Positions 1 to 6,991 of a stretch of 64,000 bases of DNA are shown here, in pieces. The stretch is from the NCBI GenBank assembly GCA_046329235.1, contig JAXLVA010000001.1, positions 434,001-498,000 of the forward strand, in the 5' to 3' direction. The position numbers and the translations under genes are program-made. Below the pieces are notes generated by a model. It did not search any database, was not told the DNA's origin, and worked only from the letters and a program-made list of their open reading frames with translations. How positions within the stretch are numbered: the stretch's first letter is position 1; every line of letters starts with the position of its first letter. The DNA comes from JALONH01 sp046329235 (GTDB taxonomy: Bacteria > Bacteroidota > Bacteroidia > Cytophagales > Cytophagaceae).

Positions 1-615
1 TTAACTAACTTCGGTCTATTCTTAGAATTAGAAGAAGGTATCGACGGTTTAGTACACGTTTCTGATTTATCTTGGACTAAGAAAATCAAACACCCTTCTG
101 AATATGTTAAAGTAGGTGATAAACTAGAAGTATTAGTGTTAGAATTAGACACTGAAAACAAACGTCTAGCTTTAGGCCACAAACAATTAGAAGAAAACCC
201 TTGGAATACATTCGAAACGATCTTCACTTCAGGTTCTGATCACAAAGGAACTGTAATCTCTAAAAATGATAAAGGTGTAGTAGTTGAATTACAATACGGT
301 ATCGAAGGATTTGCTGTAACTAAACACACTGTGAAAGTGGACGGTAAATTAGCTGAAGTAGGTGACGTATTAGATTTCAAAGTGTTAGAATTTATTAAAG
401 ATGAAAAACGTATCATCTTATCTCACACTAAAACTTTCTCTGACGTAGCAGAAGACGCTTCTGATGCTAAGAAAAAGAAAACAACTGCTAAACCTGCTGC
501 AGGTGCAAAAACAGTTGCTAAAGTGAACAAAGAAGTTGAGAAATCAACTTTAGGTGATATCGAAGCATTGTCTCAATTAAAAGAGTCAATGTCAGATAAG
601 AAAAAAGGTGAATAA
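1..615 (+). CDS. rpsA: 30S ribosomal protein S1, C-terminal part (5' end outside window)
   Basis: The frame is open from base 1 and encodes 204 visible residues before the TAA. They cover the tail of one S1 (OB-fold) domain (residues 1-55) and one complete S1 domain (about 73-142, with GTVISKNDKGVVVEL and KRIILSHTK), then a lysine/alanine-rich tail. Repeated S1 domains are the hallmark of ribosomal protein S1, which helps the 30S subunit bind mRNA. The Met at base 136 is internal, not a start, because the S1 fold continues upstream. A strong hairpin terminator follows. Alternatives such as another S1-domain RNA-binding protein are less likely. Confidence 0.92.
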   Translation, partial: LTNFGLFLELEEGIDGLVHVSDLSWTKKIKHPSEYVKVGDKLEVLVLELDTENKRLALGHKQLEENPWNTFETIFTSGSDHKGTVISKNDKGVVVELQYGIEGFAVTKHTVKVDGKLAEVGDVLDFKVLEFIKDEKRIILSHTKTFSDVAEDASDAKKKKTTAKPAAGAKTVAKVNKEVEKSTLGDIEALSQLKESMSDKKKGE

Positions 616-640
616 TCTTATTTCTAACCAATAATTTCAG

Positions 641-672
641 AAACCCCATGATTACCATGGGGTTTCTTTTTT
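641..672 (+). terminator. Rho-independent terminator of rpsA
   Basis: A perfect 10-bp stem (AAACCCCATG / CATGGGGTTT) with a 5-nt loop is followed by CTTTTTTG, 25 bases after the rpsA stop codon. Confidence 0.9.
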
Positions 673-718
673 GTTAAAAATCTTACGAACGAAGTATCTA
701 AAGTTGCGTATAAATAAT

Positions 719-726
719 TATATTTG
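719..726 (+). promoter_or_regulatory. Bacteroidota -7 promoter box for tRNA-Cys
   Basis: TATATTTG matches TAnnTTTG exactly and ends 12 bases before the mature tRNA 5' end. No convincing -33 TTTG sits at the usual spacing. Confidence 0.55.
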
Positions 727-738
727 TGTCCTCTAAAT

Positions 739-809
739 GGTTCTGTGGCCGAGTGGCTAGGCTGAGGTCTGCAAAACCTCCTACACCAGTTCGAATCTGG
801 TCGGAACCT
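739..809 (+). tRNA. tRNA-Cys (anticodon GCA)
   Basis: The cloverleaf can be drawn by eye: acceptor GGTTCTG pairs with CGGAACC (one G-T), anticodon stem GAGGT/ACCTC encloses loop CTGCAAA with anticodon GCA, and T-arm ACCAG/CTGGT encloses TTCGAAT. The discriminator base is T, as expected for tRNA-Cys. The 3' CCA is not encoded, so it would be added by the CCA-adding enzyme found at 27.5 kb. Confidence 0.97.
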
Positions 810-810
810 C

Positions 811-837
811 AAAAACCTCCTCAACGGGAGGTTTTTT
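811..837 (+). terminator. Terminator after tRNA-Cys
   Basis: AAAAACCTCC / GGAGGTTTTTT hairpin with a 6-nt loop and a T run, directly after the tRNA. Confidence 0.85.
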
Positions 838-959
838 GTTTTTATACCCCTCATTATCATTAATTCATCACTATATTACATGTATAAACTTTTTAGGAAG
901 AAAAGAGGTTTATGTAGCTAGGAAGCTTTTCCTATTTGTATCTGAATACTATAATAAGC

Positions 960-1394
960 ATGACACGATTAGAAAAATTTAATAAAGACCATATCAATAA
1001 ACCTATTGAAGGTAGTTTATCTAATATCACCAATTGGTTGCACGGTACTCCGCTTTTAGCCGAAAAAGGCAAAGTGGTGATTCGTTATACTGTGCGTGAA
1101 GAGTGGCTCAACTATCAAGGATTTCTACACGGTGGTGTAGGAGCCATGATTATGGATGATATGAGTGGTATGATTTGTATGATTTCTTCTACTGAAGAAA
1201 GTGTTTACTCTACCATTAACTTAGTGGTAGACTATCTTCGTGGGGCTAAAGCAGGAGATGTGATTACCGCTACAGCTTCTATCGTTAAACTAGGTCGTAC
1301 TATTGCTTACGTAGAAGGTGAGATTGTAAACCAAGAAGGTCAAGTATTAGTGAAGTCGAGTTCTAATTTGGTGAATGTACCGGTGAGAGTATAA
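960..1394 (+). CDS. PaaI/YdiI-type hotdog-fold thioesterase
   Basis: The 144-residue product has the hotdog thioesterase signature: an HGG turn (LHGGVGAMIMDD, about residues 60-71) leading into the long central helix, then the strand-rich half (INLVVDYLRGAKAGD, VEGEIVNQEGQVLVKSS). Such proteins hydrolyse acyl-CoA thioesters in the cytoplasm; the substrate cannot be told here. The ATG at 960 is preferred because the in-frame TTG at 936 only adds eight unconserved residues. It stands alone, between the tRNA and a convergent gene with which it shares a bidirectional terminator. Confidence 0.8.
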   Translation: MTRLEKFNKDHINKPIEGSLSNITNWLHGTPLLAEKGKVVIRYTVREEWLNYQGFLHGGVGAMIMDDMSGMICMISSTEESVYSTINLVVDYLRGAKAGDVITATASIVKLGRTIAYVEGEIVNQEGQVLVKSSSNLVNVPVRV

Positions 1395-1400
1395 AAATAA

Positions 1401-1440
1401 ATAGCGTCTATACTGTAGTGAAATAGAGTATAGACGCTAT
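1401..1440. terminator. Bidirectional terminator between convergent genes
   Basis: A perfect 14-bp stem (ATAGCGTCTATACT / AGTATAGACGCTAT) with a 12-nt loop lies between the thioesterase stop and the stop of the minus-strand coiled-coil gene, with A/T-rich flanks on both sides. Confidence 0.8.
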
Positions 1441-1448
1441 CAAATATA

Positions 1449-1916
1449 TTATTTTAATTTCCCTGTAATTTTTTCAAGTTTGTCTTCAAGCTTTTCAATC
1501 TTATCCGTGCTTTTAGTTGCTTGACTGTTCAGTTTATCCAGCTTACTCGTTTGCTTATCTATTTTGTCATTCTGTTTTTTTAATTTTTCGGCATAGGTTT
1601 GTGCGTCTTTGGCATTTTGAGCTACTTTGTTTGCGTATTTTTTTCCTTGGCCTACTTTAGCTGTATTGCTATTTAAATCGGAGATCGCTTGATTATACTT
1701 CGATTGAATCTCACTTAACTCTACATTTAATTTGTCGAGTTTGTCTTTCTCTACAACTATCCTATCCTTAGCACCACTGATGGTGGTATTGAGTTCATTT
1801 ATCTTAGCAACGGTTTTGACGGAGTCAATTCTTAGTTTGTCGATTTTAGATGTTTTTTGTCCGTAAACAAATGGGGTTAAACATAAGCTTAATACAATGG
1901 TTAAATACTTAATCAT
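1449..1916 (-). CDS. Secreted coiled-coil protein, function unknown
   Basis: The 155-residue protein starts with a signal peptide (MIKYLTIVLSLCLTPFVYGQ, likely cut after Gly-19). The remainder is almost entirely heptad-rich coiled coil dense in Lys, Asp, Leu and Asn (KLDKLNVELSEIQ, KIEKLEDKLEKITGKL). It is probably periplasmic or outer-surface. I chose the Met at 1916 over the upstream Met at 1979 because it places the signal peptide at the N terminus. No enzyme motif is visible and no named family is recognised. Confidence 0.7.
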   Translation of the reverse strand: MIKYLTIVLSLCLTPFVYGQKTSKIDKLRIDSVKTVAKINELNTTISGAKDRIVVEKDKLDKLNVELSEIQSKYNQAISDLNSNTAKVGQGKKYANKVAQNAKDAQTYAEKLKKQNDKIDKQTSKLDKLNSQATKSTDKIEKLEDKLEKITGKLK

Positions 1917-2075
1917 GAAAATTTTGGTTAATGAAAAACGATTAGTTATATAGTATGGATAGAGCAAATATATTGCCATTGTAATAAGAGCTTTGTATAT
2001 TCATTATACTGTTTTATTTGTTGGTCGAATAGTTAGAAAATATTCGATGTTGTTTACCTACTAATTTTAATCGAT

Positions 2076-2603
2076 ATGAAAATTTTAGCTTTTGCAGGAA
2101 GCACTTCTTCTACTTCCAGAAATAGAGAATTGGTTAAATTTACTTTGACCTATTTTTCAGAACATGAAATAGATTTGATAGATCTGAATGATTATGAAAT
2201 GCCTATATTCTCTGTTGATAGAGAATTCAATGGATATCCTCCGGAAGCTTATCGGTTTTTAGAAGCTATTAAAGAAAGCGATGTTATTATTTGTTCGTTA
2301 GCTGAACATAATCGTTCCTATTCGGCTGCGTTTAAAAATATTTTCGATTGGGCGTCTAGAATAAATGCGAAGGTATTTCAAAATAAACCTATGTTACTGA
2401 TGTCTACTTCTCCCGGTAAATTTGGTGGAGGTAATGTGATGAATACTGCTAAAACATTTTTTCCTCAGTTTGGAGCAGATGTGAAGGTTACATTTTCCCT
2501 TCCATCGTTTGATCAAACTTTTGTGATTGGTAAAGGTGTGGTAGATGCAGATTTGTTAACTCAATTAGAAAACAGTATTAATCAATTTAAACAAGCCGTA
2601 TAA
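2076..2603 (+). CDS. NAD(P)H-dependent FMN reductase family protein
   Basis: This 175-residue flavodoxin-like protein has the N-terminal phosphate-binding loop after strand 1 (ILAFAGSTSSTSRNREL, residues 3-19). The EHNRSYSAAFKNIFDW block (about 78-93) is typical of the NADPH-dependent FMN reductase family (PF03358) that contacts the flavin. Such enzymes pass electrons from NAD(P)H to flavin, quinone or azo substrates. It leads a same-strand run with the next three genes (gaps of 5-6 bp), suggesting one operon with the DUF-like protein, pirin and GNAT protein. Confidence 0.85.
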   Translation: MKILAFAGSTSSTSRNRELVKFTLTYFSEHEIDLIDLNDYEMPIFSVDREFNGYPPEAYRFLEAIKESDVIICSLAEHNRSYSAAFKNIFDWASRINAKVFQNKPMLLMSTSPGKFGGGNVMNTAKTFFPQFGADVKVTFSLPSFDQTFVIGKGVVDADLLTQLENSINQFKQAV

Positions 2604-2608
2604 AAATA

Positions 2609-2917
2609 ATGGAAACGTATAGCAATTTAGTAGACGGTATCAATGCTCTGAAAAAGCAGGGCTATGTAGAAGATTTTAATTTACGTCAGAACTGTATTGA
2701 ATGTAGAAATGGTTCATTCAAAGTATTTCATAATGAATTTGAAATAGATAAATTCTTTCGAATAGAAGGAGACGATTCAAGCCCGGATAATTCTTCTATA
2801 CTCTATGCGATATCTTCTGAAGCACATGGAATCAAAGGTACTATGGTTAATTCATATGGAATTTATTCAGATGATATTGCTGATGAGATGTTAACTAAAT
2901 TAAAATTTCATAGTTAA
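2609..2917 (+). CDS. Small conserved Bacteroidota protein (often labelled PRPP synthetase, probably wrongly)
   Basis: A 102-residue acidic protein starting 5 bp after the FMN reductase. It matches from memory a family common in Bacteroidota with the sequences GYVEDFNLRQNCIECRNG and SSILYAISSEAHGIKG. Databases often label such proteins phosphoribosylpyrophosphate synthetase, but it is far too short for that enzyme and lacks its PRPP-binding motif. The two cysteines of NCIECR could bind metal or be redox active. The real function is unknown. Confidence 0.7.
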   Translation: METYSNLVDGINALKKQGYVEDFNLRQNCIECRNGSFKVFHNEFEIDKFFRIEGDDSSPDNSSILYAISSEAHGIKGTMVNSYGIYSDDIADEMLTKLKFHS

Positions 2918-2922
2918 TTAAA

Positions 2923-3810
2923 ATGTCGAACATTGGTTTAGTGTGGGAAGAAAAGGCTGCCAGTATAGGTAGTTTTATGGTAGGTAGGTTGCTTCCTTTT
3001 TATCAAAAGAGAGCCGTAGGTCCGTTTGTTTTTGTAGATCACATGGGGCCTGCAGAGCTGAAGGATTATCAAAATTTAGATGTGCCTCCACATCCGCATA
3101 TAGGCTTATCTACTTTAACCTATTTATTTGAAGGAGCTATTTTGCATAGAGATAGTTTGGGAACTGAAATGGAAATACAACCCGGTGCCGTCAATTGGAT
3201 GACGGCCGGAAAAGGTATTGTACATTCAGAAAGGACACAGGAATATTTACGCCATACCGATAAGAAGTTACATGGCTTACAGATTTGGGTAGCATTGCCA
3301 AAGCATTTAGAGCAAATAGAGCCTTCTTTTTTTCATGTGAATAGAGAAGATATTCCAAGTTGGAATCAAAATGGATTACAGATAAAACTGATTGCCGGAG
3401 AAGTATTAGGTAAAAAGTCTCCAGTTCCTGTGCATAGTCCATTGTACTTTATTGAAATCAAAAGTGAAAAAGCTCAACAAGTAGAACTTGGAGACTATTT
3501 ATTTGGCGAATCAGCACTATACATTTTGGAGGGCAGTATATCAAGTGAAGGTCATGTGTATGAATCTAAAAAAATATTAATAGCGAATGATAGCAAGCTT
3601 TGTAAGTTTCAAATAGAGGCGAATACTACGGTTTATATCTTCGGCGGAGAGCCTTTTCCGGAGGAACGTTTTATTTATTGGAATTTTGTGAGTTCGGATA
3701 AAGCGATGATAGAGGAAGCTAAGAAAAATTGGGAAGAACAGGACGAATCTCAATTTGTTAAAGTGAAGGGTGATGAGTTAGAGTTTGTTCCACTACCTAA
3801 AGCAAAATAA
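2923..3810 (+). CDS. Pirin family protein (bicupin)
   Basis: The 295-residue product has the pirin N-terminal cupin with the metal-ligand pattern PPHPHIGLSTLTYLFEG...HRDSLG (residues about 56-85) followed by AGKGIVHSE (about 97-105), giving the His/His/His/Glu iron site of pirins. The C-terminal half (FGGEPFPEERFIYWNFVSS) matches the pirin C-terminal domain. Some pirins have quercetin dioxygenase activity; others act in redox sensing. It is fourth in spacing of a compact plus-strand cluster with a flavin reductase, consistent with a redox or stress role. Confidence 0.92.
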   Translation: MSNIGLVWEEKAASIGSFMVGRLLPFYQKRAVGPFVFVDHMGPAELKDYQNLDVPPHPHIGLSTLTYLFEGAILHRDSLGTEMEIQPGAVNWMTAGKGIVHSERTQEYLRHTDKKLHGLQIWVALPKHLEQIEPSFFHVNREDIPSWNQNGLQIKLIAGEVLGKKSPVPVHSPLYFIEIKSEKAQQVELGDYLFGESALYILEGSISSEGHVYESKKILIANDSKLCKFQIEANTTVYIFGGEPFPEERFIYWNFVSSDKAMIEEAKKNWEEQDESQFVKVKGDELEFVPLPKAK

Positions 3811-3816
3811 ATTTGT

Positions 3817-4110
3817 ATGGTTACTTTTAAACATAAAGAAGAAAGTAATACCGGTCAGTTTGAAATCTTAGAACAAGATCAAGTCGTGGGTATGATTATC
3901 TATCGATGGGCGGGTAGTTCTACTATCATCATAGAACATACGGAAACAAAAAAAGAATTCACAGGAAAAGGATATGCCAAGCAACTTGTTTATAAAGTAG
4001 TAGAATTGGCTAAAGAGAATGATGCAAAGATTATCCCTTTATGTTCGTTTGCTAAAAAAGTAATGGAGGCGGATCAGTCGTTGGCAGGATTACTCAAACA
4101 TAGTTTTTAG
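3817..4110 (+). CDS. Small GNAT-type N-acetyltransferase (YidJ/Gcn5-related)
   Basis: A 97-residue single-domain acetyltransferase with the acetyl-CoA pyrophosphate-binding stretch KEFTGKGYAKQLVYKVVELAKEN (described by its core GKGYAKQLV, about residues 52-60) and the PLCSFAKKVM segment. This compact form, about 90-100 residues, is the YidJ-like Gcn5-related branch. The substrate is unknown. It starts 6 bp after the pirin gene, so it is probably co-transcribed. Confidence 0.82.
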   Translation: MVTFKHKEESNTGQFEILEQDQVVGMIIYRWAGSSTIIIEHTETKKEFTGKGYAKQLVYKVVELAKENDAKIIPLCSFAKKVMEADQSLAGLLKHSF

Positions 4111-4132
4111 TATAATTAAAGTAAACAATACT

Positions 4133-5047
4133 ATGAATAAATTTTTAGTTCTATTTTACCTATTAATATCTTCAACTGAGTTGAGTGCTCAACAATTTAA
4201 TTTGTATTATTTAAATCAAATTAAAAGGACCGAAGATACTATAGGTTTTATTTCCTTATCGGATACATATCAATTAAGTTCTTCTCCAGACTCATTAGCT
4301 GTTCCAGACTTAAGGAACGTTGAATACGATTCAACCAAAAATTACGAATATATCTGCCTAGATTCTAATTACAGAAAACAATTTCTGAGAAGTATGAATT
4401 TTACAGAAAATGATAAAGTTTATATCTATTCATATTCAAAAAAACTATTAATATCATTACCTATTCATACATTAAAAACAGTAGCATGTCTTAATTTTTA
4501 TGGTGCAGAATGGCCATATAAGCAATGGGACTATATGATTGGATTTGAAATTAATTTGAATAAACTAAAAGGGTATGAAAAGTATTTTACAAATACATTG
4601 GTTTTTGTTGGTAAACATAATCCTTTTGTAGTTAATCAACTAAAGTCGATTGTGTGGGAACAGATTGATACAATAAAATTCCCATTGGGTAAGGAAAAGA
4701 TGTTAGAGGGATATTCTACCGGATGTATTAAAAGTAATGCTTATTACTATACAAACGGTAAGATGATGTATTATATACAAGATTGGAAACACAAAAAATA
4801 CGGGATATGGGTAAAACATTTAATTATTTTAGATTCAAAGACAAAACAAATCATTTTTGAAAGATATTATTATACTGGAGAGAGCACATCATTTAATTCT
4901 ATCTATAGCCAATGGACTGGAAGATTATTCAAAAATAAACCATCAGTAATTTTTGGTTTTACCAACCACGCATTTAGTTGTCCTTATATTGATTTTATAG
5001 ACTCAAATCTCGATTCTGTTTATATAAATTGTGACAACAGACATTAG
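4133..5047 (+). CDS. Secreted protein of unknown function
   Basis: The 304-residue product begins with a clear signal peptide (MNKFLVLFYLLISSTELSAQ, cleavage near residue 19-20). The mature part is rich in Tyr, Asn and Lys and shows no motif I recognise; two cysteines near the C terminus (FSCPYIDF, YINCDN) could form a disulfide. It is more AT-rich than the genes before it. The next 134 bases contain only a small palindrome (ACTCCATTGGAGT at 5098-5110). Confidence 0.6.
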   Translation: MNKFLVLFYLLISSTELSAQQFNLYYLNQIKRTEDTIGFISLSDTYQLSSSPDSLAVPDLRNVEYDSTKNYEYICLDSNYRKQFLRSMNFTENDKVYIYSYSKKLLISLPIHTLKTVACLNFYGAEWPYKQWDYMIGFEINLNKLKGYEKYFTNTLVFVGKHNPFVVNQLKSIVWEQIDTIKFPLGKEKMLEGYSTGCIKSNAYYYTNGKMMYYIQDWKHKKYGIWVKHLIILDSKTKQIIFERYYYTGESTSFNSIYSQWTGRLFKNKPSVIFGFTNHAFSCPYIDFIDSNLDSVYINCDNRH

Positions 5048-5181
5048 AATAGTTAGAAATTCGCTCAGAAAACCATAAAAGAGAACTAATAAAAATTACT
5101 CCATTGGAGTGTATTAGGTCGCCTGAAAATTAGAGTGATTTCATTACAAATAAAAGCAGAGTTGTTAATGATGGGATTTAA

Positions 5182-6348
5182 CTACTCTAAAATTTCCATC
5201 TCTACTCTTCGATTCAACTTACGAGTATCTTCTCTGCTGTTATCAGCAATAGGATAAGCCCCACCGTAGCCAATAGTTTCAATGCGGTTGGCGTTAACTC
5301 CTTTGCTTACCAAATAAGCTTTTACATTTTTAACCCTATCTTCTGATAGCTGTACATTTAGTTTCGCATCGCCCACATTATCGGTGTGCCCAATAAATAA
5401 TACACGAATAGTGGTGTCTTGTAACATCCATGCGGCTACTAAGTCGAGTTGTTTTTTCGCTTCCGGTAATAATTCTGCTTTACTTTGAATAAAGATTAAA
5501 TCCTTCATCGTGACACGTTGCGGAACTTTAATATTTGCTGTGTCCGTTTGAATAGGAGGTGGTGGAGTAGGTTTGGTTGCATGCATGGAGTAAACACCAT
5601 TACCTAAACTGTCATGACTTTCTACATATCTTTTATGTTCCAACCAAGATCGGTGACTTTGTAGATGATGTTGGTAATGCTTGGATGCCATGCTATTATG
5701 TTTGGGAGGCACATAGGCTGTAGGCATTGTCTCAATAAATTCTAAACGAATATCATCTAAGGCTACATCGTTGCCATAGGTGTAAGTGTTTAAGTTTTCT
5801 ATAGCAATACTAACGGTTCCGCTATGAGCACCGGAATACCAACCTCCGGCCATACGCACCCATTGGTACACATGATAAAAATCTTTTTCTTCAGCAATCA
5901 CTTCTCCGTTGATAGTAACGCGTAAATTTGGATCGTTACCCTTGATATCAGCCGTCTCAAAATCAAAATTCGTTTTCGGTGGTTGAAGTTTAAAAATATT
6001 ACAGAAATAAGCTTCAAACGAATACATGGAATTAGGCTTAACTGTTACTTCGTAATACCAAATTCGTTGATGTGCTACGCCGGAGGAATTGGCTACCAAA
6101 TAATATCCTAATCCGCTGGTGTGGTCGCCTGAAAGAGTATTTTTAAAATCTTTTCCCGCAAAGGAAGCTTTCTTGGTAATAGAATATTCGCCCGGTTTGC
6201 AATCTTCGGAATATTTATAATCGGATTCAAATTGTTCTACTCCTAACTCGAAGCTTCCGTTAGGTATAAGATTAACACCTTGTTGAGCATAAGCCCAACT
6301 GAAACAACTAATCAATAATAGAGTTATATGGAATTTAACGTACAACAC
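5182..6348 (-). CDS. OmpA-family outer-membrane/peptidoglycan-associated protein
   Basis: The 388-residue protein has a signal peptide (ending SWAYAQ, about residue 22), an N-terminal beta-rich region opening with LIPNGSFELG (about 26-35; reminiscent of galactose-binding or carbohydrate-binding jelly-roll folds), a proline-rich linker (PTPPPPIQ, about 266) and a C-terminal OmpA domain (about 280-388). The OmpA domain has FIGHTDNVGDAKLN and the peptidoglycan-binding RKLNRRVEMEI. It probably anchors the outer membrane to peptidoglycan. Its start overlaps the preceding lipoprotein gene by 14 bp, suggesting co-expression. Confidence 0.88.
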   Translation of the reverse strand: MLYVKFHITLLLISCFSWAYAQQGVNLIPNGSFELGVEQFESDYKYSEDCKPGEYSITKKASFAGKDFKNTLSGDHTSGLGYYLVANSSGVAHQRIWYYEVTVKPNSMYSFEAYFCNIFKLQPPKTNFDFETADIKGNDPNLRVTINGEVIAEEKDFYHVYQWVRMAGGWYSGAHSGTVSIAIENLNTYTYGNDVALDDIRLEFIETMPTAYVPPKHNSMASKHYQHHLQSHRSWLEHKRYVESHDSLGNGVYSMHATKPTPPPPIQTDTANIKVPQRVTMKDLIFIQSKAELLPEAKKQLDLVAAWMLQDTTIRVLFIGHTDNVGDAKLNVQLSEDRVKNVKAYLVSKGVNANRIETIGYGGAYPIADNSREDTRKLNRRVEMEILE

Positions 6349-6991
6349 CCGGTTTGTTAGACTGAACTGCGATGGTGATATTACCGGAGTTTAAATTATA
6401 GGCCACTAAAATATAATCCGGATTCAATTTCCAGTAATACATTTGTGAATAGTGATTATCTTCTTCATTACTTACCATGATAGCATCACCTAATGAACTA
6501 GAGTAATAGTCAATAATGTTTTCATATACATTCGCCGCTTTGGTGCCGTTCATTTCATTAAATACGATACTGTATCGGTAAAGCGTATCATGACTAAAGT
6601 TACATTCCAACTTAGCCGGATACCCAATGAATGTAATGTTTTTAGTAGCTTCCGTTAATCCTTTTTCTCCTAGTGCATCATTATTGTCTTCCGGACGCAA
6701 ATCGGCAATACCGTTCACGTTGTTTACCACACGAGCAAAGGTGAATCCAATTGGAATTTTTTCATATAGATTCAAGTAGTACTTATCATTGGTAGAACTA
6801 CCAAAAGGTTTTTCTTTTTGAATGGGGATACTAACTACTGTATCAGTTTGGGTAATGGTATCAAGAACAATAACTTGAACAGAATCCGATGTGTTGTTGG
6901 TTTCATCTCCGTCAAAATTACAAGCAGCAGACATAAGCATGATAATGCTTAGCTTGAAAAAATAGATAATACTATTACGAAGGGTCCACAT
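6335..6991 (-). CDS. Putative lipoprotein, function unknown
   Basis: Starting at the Met at 6991 gives 218 residues with a lipoprotein-type signal (MWTLRNSIIYFF...LMSAACN, acylated Cys about residue 24), then an acidic linker (DGDETNN). The in-frame Met at 7045 lies deeper inside priA and puts a hydrophilic stretch before the signal, so it is less likely. Even so the gene overlaps the 3' end of priA by 17 bp. The rest holds no motif I know. Together with the OmpA-like gene downstream it may form an envelope pair. Confidence 0.65.
   Translation of the reverse strand: MWTLRNSIIYFFKLSIIMLMSAACNFDGDETNNTSDSVQVIVLDTITQTDTVVSIPIQKEKPFGSSTNDKYYLNLYEKIPIGFTFARVVNNVNGIADLRPEDNNDALGEKGLTEATKNITFIGYPAKLECNFSHDTLYRYSIVFNEMNGTKAANVYENIIDYYSSSLGDAIMVSNEEDNHYSQMYYWKLNPDYILVAYNLNSGNITIAVQSNKPGVVR

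Noticed and set aside
624..860. Minus-strand open frame of 78 codons
   Set aside because: It covers two terminators and tRNA-Cys on the other strand; no protein features.
3191..3442. Antisense open frame inside the pirin gene
   Set aside because: Shadow frame with no signal, motif or leader; pirin on the other strand is certain.
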